Made by a program: the position numbers and the translations under genes | Shown here: positions 50,720 to 60,080 of the stretch, piece after piece | How positions within the stretch are numbered: position 1 is the first letter of the stretch | Layout: each line of letters begins with the position of its first letter | Notes under the pieces: generated by a model | The model's database searches: none | The model's input: only the letters and a program-made list of their open reading frames with translations | What the model was told of the DNA's origin: nothing | DNA from: Bacterioplanes sp965233665 | Lineage (GTDB): Bacteria; Pseudomonadota; Gammaproteobacteria; Pseudomonadales; Oceanobacteraceae | Assembly: GCA_965233665.1 (NCBI GenBank) | Contig: CBDDTG010000022.1 | Coordinates: forward strand, 48,973 to 112,972 | Reading direction: 5' to 3' | DNA: 64,000 bases

Positions 50720-52267
50720 ATGCAACAAGCAACCCATAAAACCCTGTACAACACCCACAGCTGGATTGGCATTTGGTGTGGCATTTTATTGTTTGTGGTG
50801 ACCTTCTCTGGCCTGCCCGCCATGTTTGCCCATGAGTTGGAGGTGTGGCAATCACCGGCATTGAGCCAACTAAATTCCACCGATGACGCGCAACTCGATC
50901 CAATACTGCAGCAAGCCAGAAACGACGGTTTTGATTACGACAATTACTTTATCGTGCCGGAACTGGAGCACGGCTTTGTGCAGCTGTTTCATTTTGAAGA
51001 GGGCCAAGAGCCGGACGTTCGCTACTACCATGCCGGCAGTCATCAGGCCATTGATATCGGCCACTCAGATATGGCTCATGTGTTAGAACACTTACATACC
51101 GACCTGCATTTACCCAGCCCTTTTGGCCGCTATCTTGTTGGCTTAGCGGGTATGGCGATGCTGTTATCCATCATTGCCGGCATATTCATACACGTTAAGT
51201 GGCGCAAAGAGTTTGTGATGTTGCGCCCTAAACGCAGTTGGCGCCTACTGCTCACCGACCACCATAAACTGCTGGGACTGTGGACCTTACCTTTTGCTTT
51301 TATCCTGGCCTTTAGCGGCACCATTTTGGGTTTGCTGGGTTTAGTGTCGCCGCTATTAGCGGTGGCCAAGTTTGAAGGCGATGTCGATAAAGCCGTGGCT
51401 GCCGTGGTGGGCCCACAAGCCCAAATCAGCGGTACCGCAGCACCACGCCTAAGCCTGGATGAACTGCAACGCCAGGCACTGACGGTTCAACCAGAACTCG
51501 ACGTGCACTTTATCCATGTGACTGCCGACGGCGATGCTAATGGTTTAGTGAAGTTCTCTGGCAACCATCACAGCAAACTCAGTAATTTGCAAAACGTTAC
51601 TTTGCAGCTCACTGACGGTGAGCTGGTGCATCAGTCTGATGCTGCCGAGCGTGGTCCATTTCAGCGTATTTTTGCCGCGGTTACGCCACTGCATTTTGTG
51701 ATGTTTGGCGATATGGCATTAAAAGCCTTTTATGCCCTGTCGACCTTGGCGCTCAGCATCATGATTGTTACCGGCAATATGATTTGGCTGGCCAAACTCG
51801 ACGCACCGCACAAGCAAGCTCGAACAACGCCCCATCCGTTGGCTCGCCTTACCTTAGGCGTCTGCGCCGGCTTAGTGAGCGCCTGTGCGGCACTAATGTG
51901 CGCCAGCCCTTGGTTACAAGGTATTGGACAACAGGCTATGTGGGAAGAAGGCATATTCTGGCTGGTATGGCTGGCTAGCGTATTAATTGCCTTTAGCCCA
52001 ATGGCACTGAAGCGACAATTGCAGCTGCAATTCAATGGCGCCAGCGCCTTGCTGCTACTCGCCTTACTCGGCGACGGCCTAATGAATGATCGCTGGTTAT
52101 GGAGCGCTCCCTGGTTGACCGTCGGTGTGCACATTGCCTTGTTAAGCTTGGCCGCCATGCTGGCCGCGGCGGCTGCTATAGTGGCCCGCCTGCGCGCATC
52201 ACAGCCTGCGATCAGCTCAGAGCAAACCAGCGAGCAAGCATCAGAGACACTTGCCACCCAGTCGTAG
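50720..52267 (+). CDS. PepSY-associated TM helix protein (putative ferric-siderophore reductase type)
   Basis: 515 aa. N-terminal helix with HSWIGIWCGILLFVVTFSGLPAMFAHELE, a large periplasmic loop, then HLHTDLHLPSPFGRYLVGLAGMAMLLSIIAGIFIHVKW, RLLLTDHHKLLGLWTLPFAFILAFSGTILG, and further helices including WLAKLDAPH. The histidines in HTDLH and DHHK can ligate heme b. Members such as FoxB-like proteins reduce ferric siderophores at the inner membrane. The two upstream DUF genes and the receptor to the left fit an iron-uptake locus. Followed by an AraC regulator gene. Confidence 0.9.
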   Translation: MQQATHKTLYNTHSWIGIWCGILLFVVTFSGLPAMFAHELEVWQSPALSQLNSTDDAQLDPILQQARNDGFDYDNYFIVPELEHGFVQLFHFEEGQEPDVRYYHAGSHQAIDIGHSDMAHVLEHLHTDLHLPSPFGRYLVGLAGMAMLLSIIAGIFIHVKWRKEFVMLRPKRSWRLLLTDHHKLLGLWTLPFAFILAFSGTILGLLGLVSPLLAVAKFEGDVDKAVAAVVGPQAQISGTAAPRLSLDELQRQALTVQPELDVHFIHVTADGDANGLVKFSGNHHSKLSNLQNVTLQLTDGELVHQSDAAERGPFQRIFAAVTPLHFVMFGDMALKAFYALSTLALSIMIVTGNMIWLAKLDAPHKQARTTPHPLARLTLGVCAGLVSACAALMCASPWLQGIGQQAMWEEGIFWLVWLASVLIAFSPMALKRQLQLQFNGASALLLLALLGDGLMNDRWLWSAPWLTVGVHIALLSLAAMLAAAAAIVARLRASQPAISSEQTSEQASETLATQS

Positions 52268-52323
52268 CCTTTGGCATGCTGAGGCGTCGCTTTGCCGGCG
52301 CCTCGCTGCCGATAGGCAATCAA

Positions 52324-53537
52324 ATGCCAGACCCTCTTAGCCAGTTTATTCAGCAATTAACACCACGCTGTGAAGTGTTTGCGCAGGTGCAACTGCGCGA
52401 ACCCTGGGGCATCGAAGAGCAAGCATCGCAACAAGCTTTTTTCAGCTATTTACGCTCAGGTCGCTGCCTAATCGATACCCAAGCTGGGCATAGCGTTGAA
52501 CTGCAACCCGGCCAACTGGCGTTATTGCCTTATGGCCATCAGCATCGTATACGCAGCAGCCAGCAAGCCAGTTGTCAGTCGGCTCAGTATTTATTTGCCA
52601 ATAAAGACCAGCATGAAATTGAAGCCATGACTATTGGCGGTAAGGGTGCCCATTGCCAGATGATGTGCGGCGCTTTCAGCTTTGCTCCCCTGACCCACTG
52701 GGGGCGCGACGCCAACATCGGCTTTTTACCCGAAGTTTTTGTGGTAGAAGTGGATGCCAATAGCCGCTTACAACAGATCCTACTGTGGTTGTATGAGGAA
52801 AATAGCCAACATCAAGCGGGTCGCAGCATGGCTATTGAGCATTTATCGCAGTTATTACTGTTGGAAATGCTGCGCTTTGGCCAACCAACTCAGCGTTGGC
52901 CAGGCTGGGTGCATACCTTTAACGATGAACGTTTGGCTAAGGTCATGCTGGCCATTCAGCAGAACTATCAATACGACTGGACGTTAGAGCAGTTAGCAGC
53001 CGTGGCGGCCTTATCACGCTCTAGGGCACCTCTGAATAATTCAGTGCCCGCTCTGGATCGCCAGAGGATTTCAGATCACGAAGCCGGTTTGCCGCTCTAG
53101 CCAGCTACAGTAAAAATCGGCGACACAGAGCTGGAATTCTCTGGCGTTCCCCGTAGGGCGCGGGCTGCAGGCATTCATAACGTTGTTGGCGATGTTGAAA
53201 AGGGCTGGCCATTTCCTGCCATCACCGCCTTGTTCTGAAAGCCTGCTGCACTCGCGCAGGGCTGTGCAGAATTATTCAGAGGTGCCCTAGTTTTGCCGAG
53301 CGTTTTAAGCAGGTTACCGGCACCAGTGCCATGGCATTTTTGCGTCAATGGCGTTGTTTTATTGCCGCTCAGCAGCTCGTCTCCAGCCAACTATCCATCA
53401 AGCAACTGGCCCATAACGTCGGCTTTCCTTCCGTGGATGTCTTTATTCGCAACTTTCGCCAATTCCATCAGTGCACACCGGCACAATATCGTCAGCGCTT
53501 TCGTGACAACAGTCAGGCGCAGGCCATCAGCGGTTAA
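52324..53537 (+). pseudogene. AraC family regulator (cupin_6 type) interrupted by a MITE
   Basis: The gene starts at 52324 (PDPLSQFIQQLTPRCEVF) with a cupin_6-like sensor (FFSYLRSGRCLIDTQAGHSVELQPGQLALLPYGHQHRI). The first part of the C-terminal HTH (LEQLAAVAALSRS) is followed by the MITE at 53025-53286. Deleting the element and one copy of the flanking CTAG restores the frame exactly: ALSRS-SFAERFKQVTG, continuing LSIKQLAHNVGFPSVDVFIR and ending at 53537. The restored product has 315 aa. Without excision the protein loses both HTH units, so the regulator is probably inactive. Confidence 0.92.
53025..53286. mobile_element. 262-bp MITE with CTAG target duplication
   Basis: Perfect 18-bp terminal inverted repeats GGCACCTCTGAATAATTC, flanked by CTAG on both sides (53021-53024 and 53287-53290). 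The YTAR-type four-base target duplication and the end sequence point to mobilisation by an IS5-family transposase acting in trans. No transposase gene is present inside. A partial copy is at 2828-2971. Confidence 0.93.
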
Positions 53538-53652
53538 ATAGACGAAAAATCCGCCATCATCGACATTTTATCCGCTTGTCTGTGTACGCCATTGGTGTGC
53601 ACCGCAAGGTACTTTAGAGTTTTTCCATCGTCATAAAACTTTGGAGAGCGGT

Positions 53653-54501
53653 ATGAAAAAACGCATATTAGTGACGGGCGCCAACGGCAATATTGGCAGC
53701 GCGATTTGCGCTGAGCTACTGCACCACGACTATCAGGTGATGGGCTTGGCACGCAGCGACGACAGTGAGCAGGCGCTCCAGCAGCTAGGCATTCAAGTGG
53801 TGCGAGGCTGCCTGACCCAACCTGAAGATTGGGTAGCCATGACCGACGATGTCCAGGCCGTTATCCACACCGCCTGTACCTTTGCTAATGATATGGATGA
53901 AACCGACCATCATTTTCTGCGGTGTTTAACCCAGCAGGCACAGTGCCGGCAACAACCACTTACCCTGCTGTACACCTCAGGTTGCTGGACCTATGGCAGC
54001 CATGATGATGTGATAAACGAAAACACTGCAAAACATTCAACAATAGATTTTCAGTGGATGCTTGATGGCATGGAATATTTACGCAGCCAGCCTTGCATTG
54101 ATGTGCGCATCGTCAGCCCTAGCAATGTGGTTAATCGTGAACAGGATCTGCTACCCGATATTTTGCGCTGGGAATATCAACAGCTCGGCCATACCACGGT
54201 ACCCGATACCCCAGAACTCAGCTGGTCCTTGGTAGAGCGTCAGGATATGGCCCAGCTCTATCGTTTGGTGCTGGAATACGGCCAGCCGGGTGAAGAATAT
54301 ATCGCTAGCGCCATTGCAAAGGCCTCACCGCAACAATTAACACAAAAGCTACAAGCCGCCACTGCCCAGCCTGTGCCGATAGCCCAATGGTGTGAACGCT
54401 ATGGTCGTTGGGCTGAGGGCTATGGCCTGAAACAGGTATTCAGCAGTGAAAAAGCCATGCAACAGCTTGGCTGGCAGCCCGTTCTGGCCTGCCTCAGCTG
54501 A
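53653..54501 (+). CDS. NAD(P)-dependent epimerase/dehydratase-like protein (SDR fold)
   Basis: 282 aa extended-SDR protein. The dinucleotide-binding motif is VTGANGNIGSAICAELL at residues 6-22, followed by TACTFANDMDE, LLYTSGCWTYG and RIVSPSNVVN. The classic YxxxK dyad is not evident (the MLDGMEYLRSQ region takes its place), so it may be an atypical SDR or NmrA-like sensor. The start is the ATG at 53653, behind GGAGAGCGG. The neighbouring disrupted AraC gene may once have regulated it, as such pairs are frequent. Confidence 0.87.
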   Translation: MKKRILVTGANGNIGSAICAELLHHDYQVMGLARSDDSEQALQQLGIQVVRGCLTQPEDWVAMTDDVQAVIHTACTFANDMDETDHHFLRCLTQQAQCRQQPLTLLYTSGCWTYGSHDDVINENTAKHSTIDFQWMLDGMEYLRSQPCIDVRIVSPSNVVNREQDLLPDILRWEYQQLGHTTVPDTPELSWSLVERQDMAQLYRLVLEYGQPGEEYIASAIAKASPQQLTQKLQAATAQPVPIAQWCERYGRWAEGYGLKQVFSSEKAMQQLGWQPVLACLS

Positions 54502-54595
54502 CCCGTCTCTCCTGACAGCAAGCGACAGCAGGTTCGCCGGCCGGCGCCGGGATGCGTATACTGTGCGCCTTTTCTCTTATACGAGCCTGCTGTTC

Positions 54596-55972
54596 ATGTC
54601 TGACGCCTTTAACACTCTTAACCTGCCGCCTGAGCAACTGGATAATCTGGCGCAGTTGGGTTATCACCAGATGACCGATATTCAGCAGCAGGCCTTACCC
54701 GCGGTATTGGCGGGTAAAGACGTATTGGCCCAAGCAAAAACCGGCAGTGGCAAAACCGCTACCTTTGCTTTGGGTATTTTGCAGCAGATTAATCCGCGAT
54801 TTTTTGGCGCACAGGGCTTGGTGTTGTGCCCAACACGAGAACTGGCTGGCCAGGTCGCCGACGAAATTCGCAAGCTGGCGCGCTACATGGCCAATATTAA
54901 AGTGGTGCTATTGTGTGGCGGCCAAAGTATTGGCCCACAAATTGGCTCACTGGCCCATGGCGCTCATATTATTGTCGGCACGCCAGGGCGTATTTGCGAT
55001 CATTTGCGCAAAGGCACCCTAGAGATAGACCAAATCAAAACCCTGGTATTGGACGAAGCCGATCGCATGTTGGACATGGGCTTTAGCGAAGACATGCGCT
55101 TTATTGCTGCCCATACCCCAGAGCAACGACAAACACTGCTGTTCTCCGCCACTTACCCGGATAATATTGAAGCGTTGAGCCGTGATTTTCAGTATGAACC
55201 TGTGATGGTGCGTATCGAAGGTCAGCACAGCCTCAGTACCATTACTCAGCTGAGCATTCGCTGTGATAAAGGGCAAAAGCTGCAAGCATTAAAAGGCATT
55301 CTGGCACACTACCCGGTGCGCCAAGCAGTCATTTTCTGCAATACCAAACAAGCCACCATGGATGTGGCGCAAGCACTGCAAGAAATGCGCACCAGTGCGG
55401 TTGCACTGCACGGTGATTTAGAACAAAAAGATCGCGACCGTTTGTTAACCCGGTTTAAACATCACAGCGTGCACTTTTTGGTCGCCACCGATGTCGCCGC
55501 ACGCGGCTTGGACGTAGACGACTTAGACACAGTGATTAATTTCGAATTGCCACGCGACCCGGAAGTCTATGTGCACCGCATTGGCCGTACCGGCCGCGCT
55601 GGCAAACGTGGACAGGCGATGAATATCGTCGCTCATAATGAGCAATATGTACTCGACCGGGTCATCGAACATACCGGTCTGGCACCCGATGAACATGCGC
55701 TGGAAAACCTTAGCCAGGCCATGCCAGAGATAGAACCACCGCCCTATGTCACGCTCAACTTAGCTGCCGGCCGCAAAGATAAGCTACGTCCTGGCGATAT
55801 TCTTGGCGCCCTCACCAAAGACGGTAGTGTTCCAGGTTCTGCGGTAGGAAAAATCGACGTGCTCGATTGGACCGCTTATGTTGCCATTGAGCGCGAGCAT
55901 GCCAAAGATGCACTTAAGCAACTGCAGGAAAACCGTATTAAAGGACGGCGTATTAAAGTGCGCAAGGCGTGA
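54596..55972 (+). CDS. dbpA: ATP-dependent RNA helicase DbpA
   Basis: 458 aa DEAD-box helicase for 50S-subunit assembly. Q motif GYHQMTDIQQQALP, motif I AKTGSGKT, Ia PTRELAGQV, II VLDEADRM (DEAD), III SAT, V ATDVAARGLDV, VI HRIGRTGRAG. The last 70 residues form the DbpA-type RNA-binding domain (KDKLRPGDILGALTKDG, KIDVLDWTAYVAIE) that recognises hairpin 92 of 23S rRNA. The length equals E. coli DbpA. The ATG at 54596 gives the standard N-terminus; an upstream frame extends through the preceding gene and is rejected. Confidence 0.96.
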   Translation: MSDAFNTLNLPPEQLDNLAQLGYHQMTDIQQQALPAVLAGKDVLAQAKTGSGKTATFALGILQQINPRFFGAQGLVLCPTRELAGQVADEIRKLARYMANIKVVLLCGGQSIGPQIGSLAHGAHIIVGTPGRICDHLRKGTLEIDQIKTLVLDEADRMLDMGFSEDMRFIAAHTPEQRQTLLFSATYPDNIEALSRDFQYEPVMVRIEGQHSLSTITQLSIRCDKGQKLQALKGILAHYPVRQAVIFCNTKQATMDVAQALQEMRTSAVALHGDLEQKDRDRLLTRFKHHSVHFLVATDVAARGLDVDDLDTVINFELPRDPEVYVHRIGRTGRAGKRGQAMNIVAHNEQYVLDRVIEHTGLAPDEHALENLSQAMPEIEPPPYVTLNLAAGRKDKLRPGDILGALTKDGSVPGSAVGKIDVLDWTAYVAIEREHAKDALKQLQENRIKGRRIKVRKA

Positions 55973-56097
55973 GCGTTATTTGAGTTAAGGACCGGTGGCT
56001 CTAGAGCCATCGGTTCATGCTTTAGACAGTTCTGTAGGTATAAAACGAAGCGATAAAGCCACCAGTCTGGAATTATCGGCTAATTAAAAGAACCCAA

Positions 56098-56754
56098 TCA
56101 CTTTACCCGCCGGCTGCACCAAACAACTTTACCCACAATTTGGGTGTGCTCGTCATCAGGATTCAGCGTCCAATCCAAAAAGTTATCGTTATCACTGATT
56201 ACCTGAATCACTGAGCCTTGGCGCTGTAGCCGCTTGGTCATCAAACCATCGGCATGACTTAGCACATAAATGCTATTGCTTTGTAGTTGCTGCTGAGCCG
56301 GGTCAACTAGGATCATGTCACCGTCTTCTAAGGTCGGTAACATGGAATCACCGCTAACATGAATGCAAAATAGCCTATCGCCAGAAATGCGTAATGTTTG
56401 GCTTAGCCATTGGCGATCAAGCACAAACTGCTGCTCCAGCTCTTCGCTAAAACCGCTGGCACCAAAACCCGCACTGGCCTGAACGTCGAGCACCGGCGCA
56501 TACACCAGGTCATTGGCACTGTCCTTTGGGGCCAGTGTCTGTATGCGGTCCGACTGATCGCCGGTCAGCAACCAAGTTATATCGACATTCAATTGCTCGT
56601 AGATTGTCTGCAAGTACTGCATGGAAGGACGCGATTGGCCACGGCAAATCTTATAAACATGGCTGGGAGACTTACCCGTCAAGCGGGCAAACTGCGCTTT
56701 ATTGCCATCGCAAACGGTATCAACAATGTGATTAAAGCGCTGACTCAGACTCAT
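56098..56754 (-). CDS. XRE-family repressor with S24/LexA-like peptidase domain
   Basis: 218 aa from the ATG at 56754. N-terminal HTH (KAQFARLTGKSPSHVYKICRGQSRPSMQYL) and C-terminal S24 domain: self-cleavage site ASAGFGAS near residue 94, catalytic Ser in HVSGDSMLPTLEDGDMILV and Lys in ADGLMTKRL. This is the architecture of CI-like phage repressors and stress regulators that self-cleave with RecA. No prophage genes surround it, so it may be an orphan or domesticated repressor. The upstream, in-frame ATG at 56820 seems too far out. Confidence 0.9.
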   Translation of the reverse strand: MSLSQRFNHIVDTVCDGNKAQFARLTGKSPSHVYKICRGQSRPSMQYLQTIYEQLNVDITWLLTGDQSDRIQTLAPKDSANDLVYAPVLDVQASAGFGASGFSEELEQQFVLDRQWLSQTLRISGDRLFCIHVSGDSMLPTLEDGDMILVDPAQQQLQSNSIYVLSHADGLMTKRLQRQGSVIQVISDNDNFLDWTLNPDDEHTQIVGKVVWCSRRVK

Positions 56755-56843
56755 AAGGTACTGCTCACAGAAAAAGCCGCTATGATACGGATGGTTAGTT
56801 CGAATGTCAGCGGCTATCAATGCAAATCCATACGCAGCATCAC

Positions 56844-57377
56844 CTACACTAGATCATAATCTCTTTCAAGTGATTCCGCAGGTGTAGGCTTCTTATTTTC
56901 TCCAGCTGCACTGTTAATCAGCTCGACGATTTGCTGCAGCAAGTCACTTTCATTGTCACCGGACTCTAAGACGACAAACTCTTCATCATCTATGGCCAAA
57001 CCGACATGCACTAATGACGCATTATTAACAACCCTTTCAAAAAACCTCGCTGAGACCAAATTTTTCTTTAGATTATACTCAGATCTCCCTCCGATCATGT
57101 TAATAATAACCAACTTACCCGAGTAAAAGTTAATATAGGTGTATTTAACACGAAAGCTGGATTTCAAAGCCCGAAATCCGGCTACAGAAGCTATAATAGA
57201 AACACCCAGACCAATCAGCGGCAGACCACTCCAGTAGAAAGCCAAAGCAAAGATAATAACAATCAAGAAAAGCAAAAATGCAGCAACCATAAACTGGACA
57301 AAGCTATCGGGCTTAGTCAGCTTAAGCTGCTTTAAATGAGGGTAGTAGTTGATAAATTTGGTATTGATAGCTTCCAT
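56844..57377 (-). CDS. Membrane protein of unknown function
   Basis: 177 aa with two adjacent hydrophobic helices around residues 29-75 (FMVAAFLLFLIVIIFALAFYW and GLPLIGLGVSIIASVAGF), then a soluble beta-rich domain (INFYSGKLVIINMIGGRSEYNLKKNLV) and an acidic tail. The two-helix hairpin followed by a cytoplasmic domain resembles PH-domain-like membrane proteins, but I cannot name it. It lies 38 bp after the amber-interrupted gene, same strand. Confidence 0.7.
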   Translation of the reverse strand: MEAINTKFINYYPHLKQLKLTKPDSFVQFMVAAFLLFLIVIIFALAFYWSGLPLIGLGVSIIASVAGFRALKSSFRVKYTYINFYSGKLVIINMIGGRSEYNLKKNLVSARFFERVVNNASLVHVGLAIDDEEFVVLESGDNESDLLQQIVELINSAAGENKKPTPAESLERDYDLV

Positions 57378-57415
57378 AATCTACCTTTTCTCGGAGCTCA
57401 GCTCCGGGTTAAGTG

Positions 57416-58522
57416 TTAGTCGAACATGGCATCAAAATCAGGGTTTTTCTTCTCGCCGCAGCGCTTGCGCTGCTCATTCACTTCCTGGCGATTGGCTGCG
57501 ATCATGTCTCGTGTAGTGTCATTCATCAAGGTCTGCGGCACGGGCAAAGCTTCAGGGCTGTAGTCACCTGAAAAGCCCACTAGCTTTCCACCACCAATGC
57601 TCTCCAACTGTTTAAGTGTACGACCGAAGTCTTTGCCACTGCAGTGAAAATGGCCAGCGTTACAGGAGCATTCTTTCACCATTTTATAGGTGCGGAACCC
57701 GTCATGCATAGCCATCAACTGGGTTGTGGCACTGACGTCTCCCGTCACTACTGCGCCAGGCTTATAGGACGAGTAAACAATCGCTTTAATAGCATTACCG
57801 TGGGGGTTGTTGATATGCCACTGGATTGGATTGTAAGAACCCAAGAAGAGCACCATCGGTTGTTCATCTGGGCGTAGGTTAAGCTGTACACTTCCATCTT
57901 GTGTATCGCTTTCATAGGCACCAACATAATAAATCTTATGAGGCTCGCCGGTACGCTCTAGTTCTGCTTTTACTTGGCTTCGGGTAAGCAGTTGTACTGG
58001 CTCCTGCACGCGCACCATCACATCTGTGGTATGCCAGTTATTGATGTACTCGACTTCAATTGTGTGACGGCCTTTATCCAGCTGCAGCTTTATTTCAGTA
58101 TCGCTGCCACCTTCGTAAATCAAATGATCATCAATGAAGATGCGTATTTTGGCCCAGCTAAGACTGGCAGAAACGACCCTTTCACCCGCCTCTGGCATCA
58201 CTATACTGCCAGCCCAATAGGCTCCAAAATCTTCAGACTTGATATTATGGAAATCACTCTAACCATAGTTAATACCCAGCGAGCTGGACAGTTCCTTATG
58301 TACCAGCACCTCTGGACTATTAGTGTTAAAGAAATACCCCATATAGCCATCTTCGGGGAAATCATTATTGCGATTCAGCTTGGCACCCCAGCTGGATTCG
58401 GCTTGCGGAAATTCAGACAGCCAAGCGGGTGCTGGATCTCCAGCGGCATTGATAAGGCCACTGGTCAGGAATAAAGCCATGAAAATGAACAGATTTTTTA
58501 GGTGATGCTGTGATTCGGCCAT
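57416..58522 (-). pseudogene. Secreted protein gene interrupted by in-frame TAG
   Basis: The frame starts at 58522 (AGAGG ribosome-binding site) with a signal peptide (LFIFMALFLTSGLINAAG) and the mature sequence DPAPAWLSEFPQAESSWGAKLNR. It meets TAG at 58259-58261 after SSLGINYG. In the same frame it continues SDFHNIKSEDFGAYWAGSI and then a beta-rich domain (FIDDHLIYEGG, HTIEVEYINNWHT) of PA14-like appearance, ending at 57416. That makes about 369 codons without the nonsense codon. The final third has a cysteine cluster CSCNAGHFHC. I do not recognise a family. The clean frame on both sides argues for one nonsense mutation or a sequencing error. Confidence 0.85.
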
Positions 58523-58603
58523 CCTTTCCATCCTCTTAAAAAGATGGCTGCGGATTGAAGCATCAGTATTACGCAATATCAACTGATGTATAGCGCATTT
58601 CTT

Positions 58604-59506
58604 TCAAGACTCTACAGGCAGCTCCATTTCAACACTCTTGCCATACATCTGCAGCCCTAAACGCACCGCACGCAGCTGTTGAAACTCGGCGCCCAGTATT
58701 TGATAGTCTTCTATCGTTAATGGCTGCTGCAAGCGTTTTAGATAATACTCGCCGTCAAACGCGTAGATTTTATCACCCACAATCGGGTGGCCAAGGTGCG
58801 CCAAGTGACAGCGAATTTGATGCTTGCGTCCGCTGTGCAGCCGACAGCGAATTAAGCTGTGTTCGCCCTGTGTTTTAACCAGAGTAAATTCAGTTCGGCT
58901 TAGCTGTGGCTTGGTGTATGCAGGGTTGTCTGATTCGCACACATACATACGATTGCGAATCGCACTGTCACTGCGCTCGCTGATGGTGCACTTTAAGTCA
59001 TAATGCTGCCAGTTGGGCTGGCCAAATACCCAGGCTAGATATTCTTTTTCTGCCATTAAACGACTGGCTTTCTTTTTCCATTTTTTATCGACATGACTGT
59101 TTTTTGCCAGCAGTATTAAACCGCTGGTTTCTGCATCCAGCCGGTGCATTAAGTGCGCCTCGTGCCACGGGCTTTGTCGGCGCACCAGAGAAATTAGGGT
59201 ATAAAAAAGATTGCGTGTGGTTCGGCTTACAGGTAGGCCTGGAGGTTTATCCACCACGAGAAACTCATGATTTTGCCAAACTATGCGCCAGTTGCAGTCG
59301 ACTTCAGCCTCCCAGTGATCAGGCAGATCCAGCCATACGGTATCACTCGGGTAGACACTGGTTCTTACGCACTGTGCTTGGTGTTGGTTTATATGAATTC
59401 GGCCTTGAGTCAAGAGTGTGGTCAGCGGCTCGCTGTCGCGCGGTAGTCTCGGGGCCAAAAAGTCAACCAGTGATTGAGGTTCGAAAACCCGATAATCTAA
59501 TTGCAT
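58604..59506 (-). CDS. RluA-family pseudouridine synthase
   Basis: 300 aa. The catalytic motif HRLDAETSGLILLAKN (Asp at about residue 127), the preceding FLVVDKPPGLPVSRTTRNL and RCRLHSGRKHQIRCHLAHLGHPIVGDKIY (the RxHQIR block) identify an RluA-type enzyme converting uridine to pseudouridine in rRNA or tRNA. A short N-terminal S4-like region precedes it (LTTLLTQGRIHINQHQ). The particular target cannot be told from sequence. Confidence 0.94.
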   Translation of the reverse strand: MQLDYRVFEPQSLVDFLAPRLPRDSEPLTTLLTQGRIHINQHQAQCVRTSVYPSDTVWLDLPDHWEAEVDCNWRIVWQNHEFLVVDKPPGLPVSRTTRNLFYTLISLVRRQSPWHEAHLMHRLDAETSGLILLAKNSHVDKKWKKKASRLMAEKEYLAWVFGQPNWQHYDLKCTISERSDSAIRNRMYVCESDNPAYTKPQLSRTEFTLVKTQGEHSLIRCRLHSGRKHQIRCHLAHLGHPIVGDKIYAFDGEYYLKRLQQPLTIEDYQILGAEFQQLRAVRLGLQMYGKSVEMELPVES

Positions 59507-59618
59507 GACAAGCTCAGCAATAAAAGATGGAAGCGCCTATCCACATCAAGGCCCCCAAATCACAACAAGGCAATGAAAAGGCACAGCAAGGCGATGAAAA
59601 GGCGCATGATAATTCAAA

Positions 59619-60080
59619 TCAGCCCTCGCTAACTTCAACCCAGAGCACACCCACTTCTGTGCGCACCACCTTGACCAAGGTGCCGGCTGCAATGGGCTGC
59701 TGGCTTTTCAATTTCCATTTCACGCCCGAGTAATGGTGCGTAGCAAGACCGCGCTGGTCTACGTCTTGCTCCAGTACGAAGCTTTGCTCGGCAAAGTCAT
59801 TGCGAACCGGCTTAGTATCCGTTTTATTTTGCAATCGCTGCAGCGGCTTCCATAGCGCTATGCCCAGAATCGACGTCAATAATGCATTGCTCCACAATGC
59901 TGTGACCCAGTCGGCAGGCAGCACACCCAGCTGCATTAAAAGACCGGTTATTAGCAACGACAAACCGAAAAACAGTAATATAAAGGTGGCAAAACCTAAC
60001 ATCACTACTTCAGTAATCAAGGCTGCTAGCCCTAGAACCATTAGGCCTTCCGGTAAGTGCTGCAATAGCCAGTTAATCAT
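59619..60080 (-). CDS. NfeD-family membrane protein
   Basis: 153 aa with three hydrophobic helices (LMVLGLAALITEVVMLGFATF, LFFGLSLLITGLLMQ) and a C-terminal OB-fold domain (HHYSGVKWKLKSQQPIAAGTLVKVVRTEVGVLWVE), the short NfeD1b-like type. NfeD proteins pair with SPFH proteins, and the partner gene precedes it with a 4-bp overlap. Likely role: membrane microdomain or protein-quality functions. Confidence 0.92.
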   Translation of the reverse strand: MINWLLQHLPEGLMVLGLAALITEVVMLGFATFILLFFGLSLLITGLLMQLGVLPADWVTALWSNALLTSILGIALWKPLQRLQNKTDTKPVRNDFAEQSFVLEQDVDQRGLATHHYSGVKWKLKSQQPIAAGTLVKVVRTEVGVLWVEVSEG

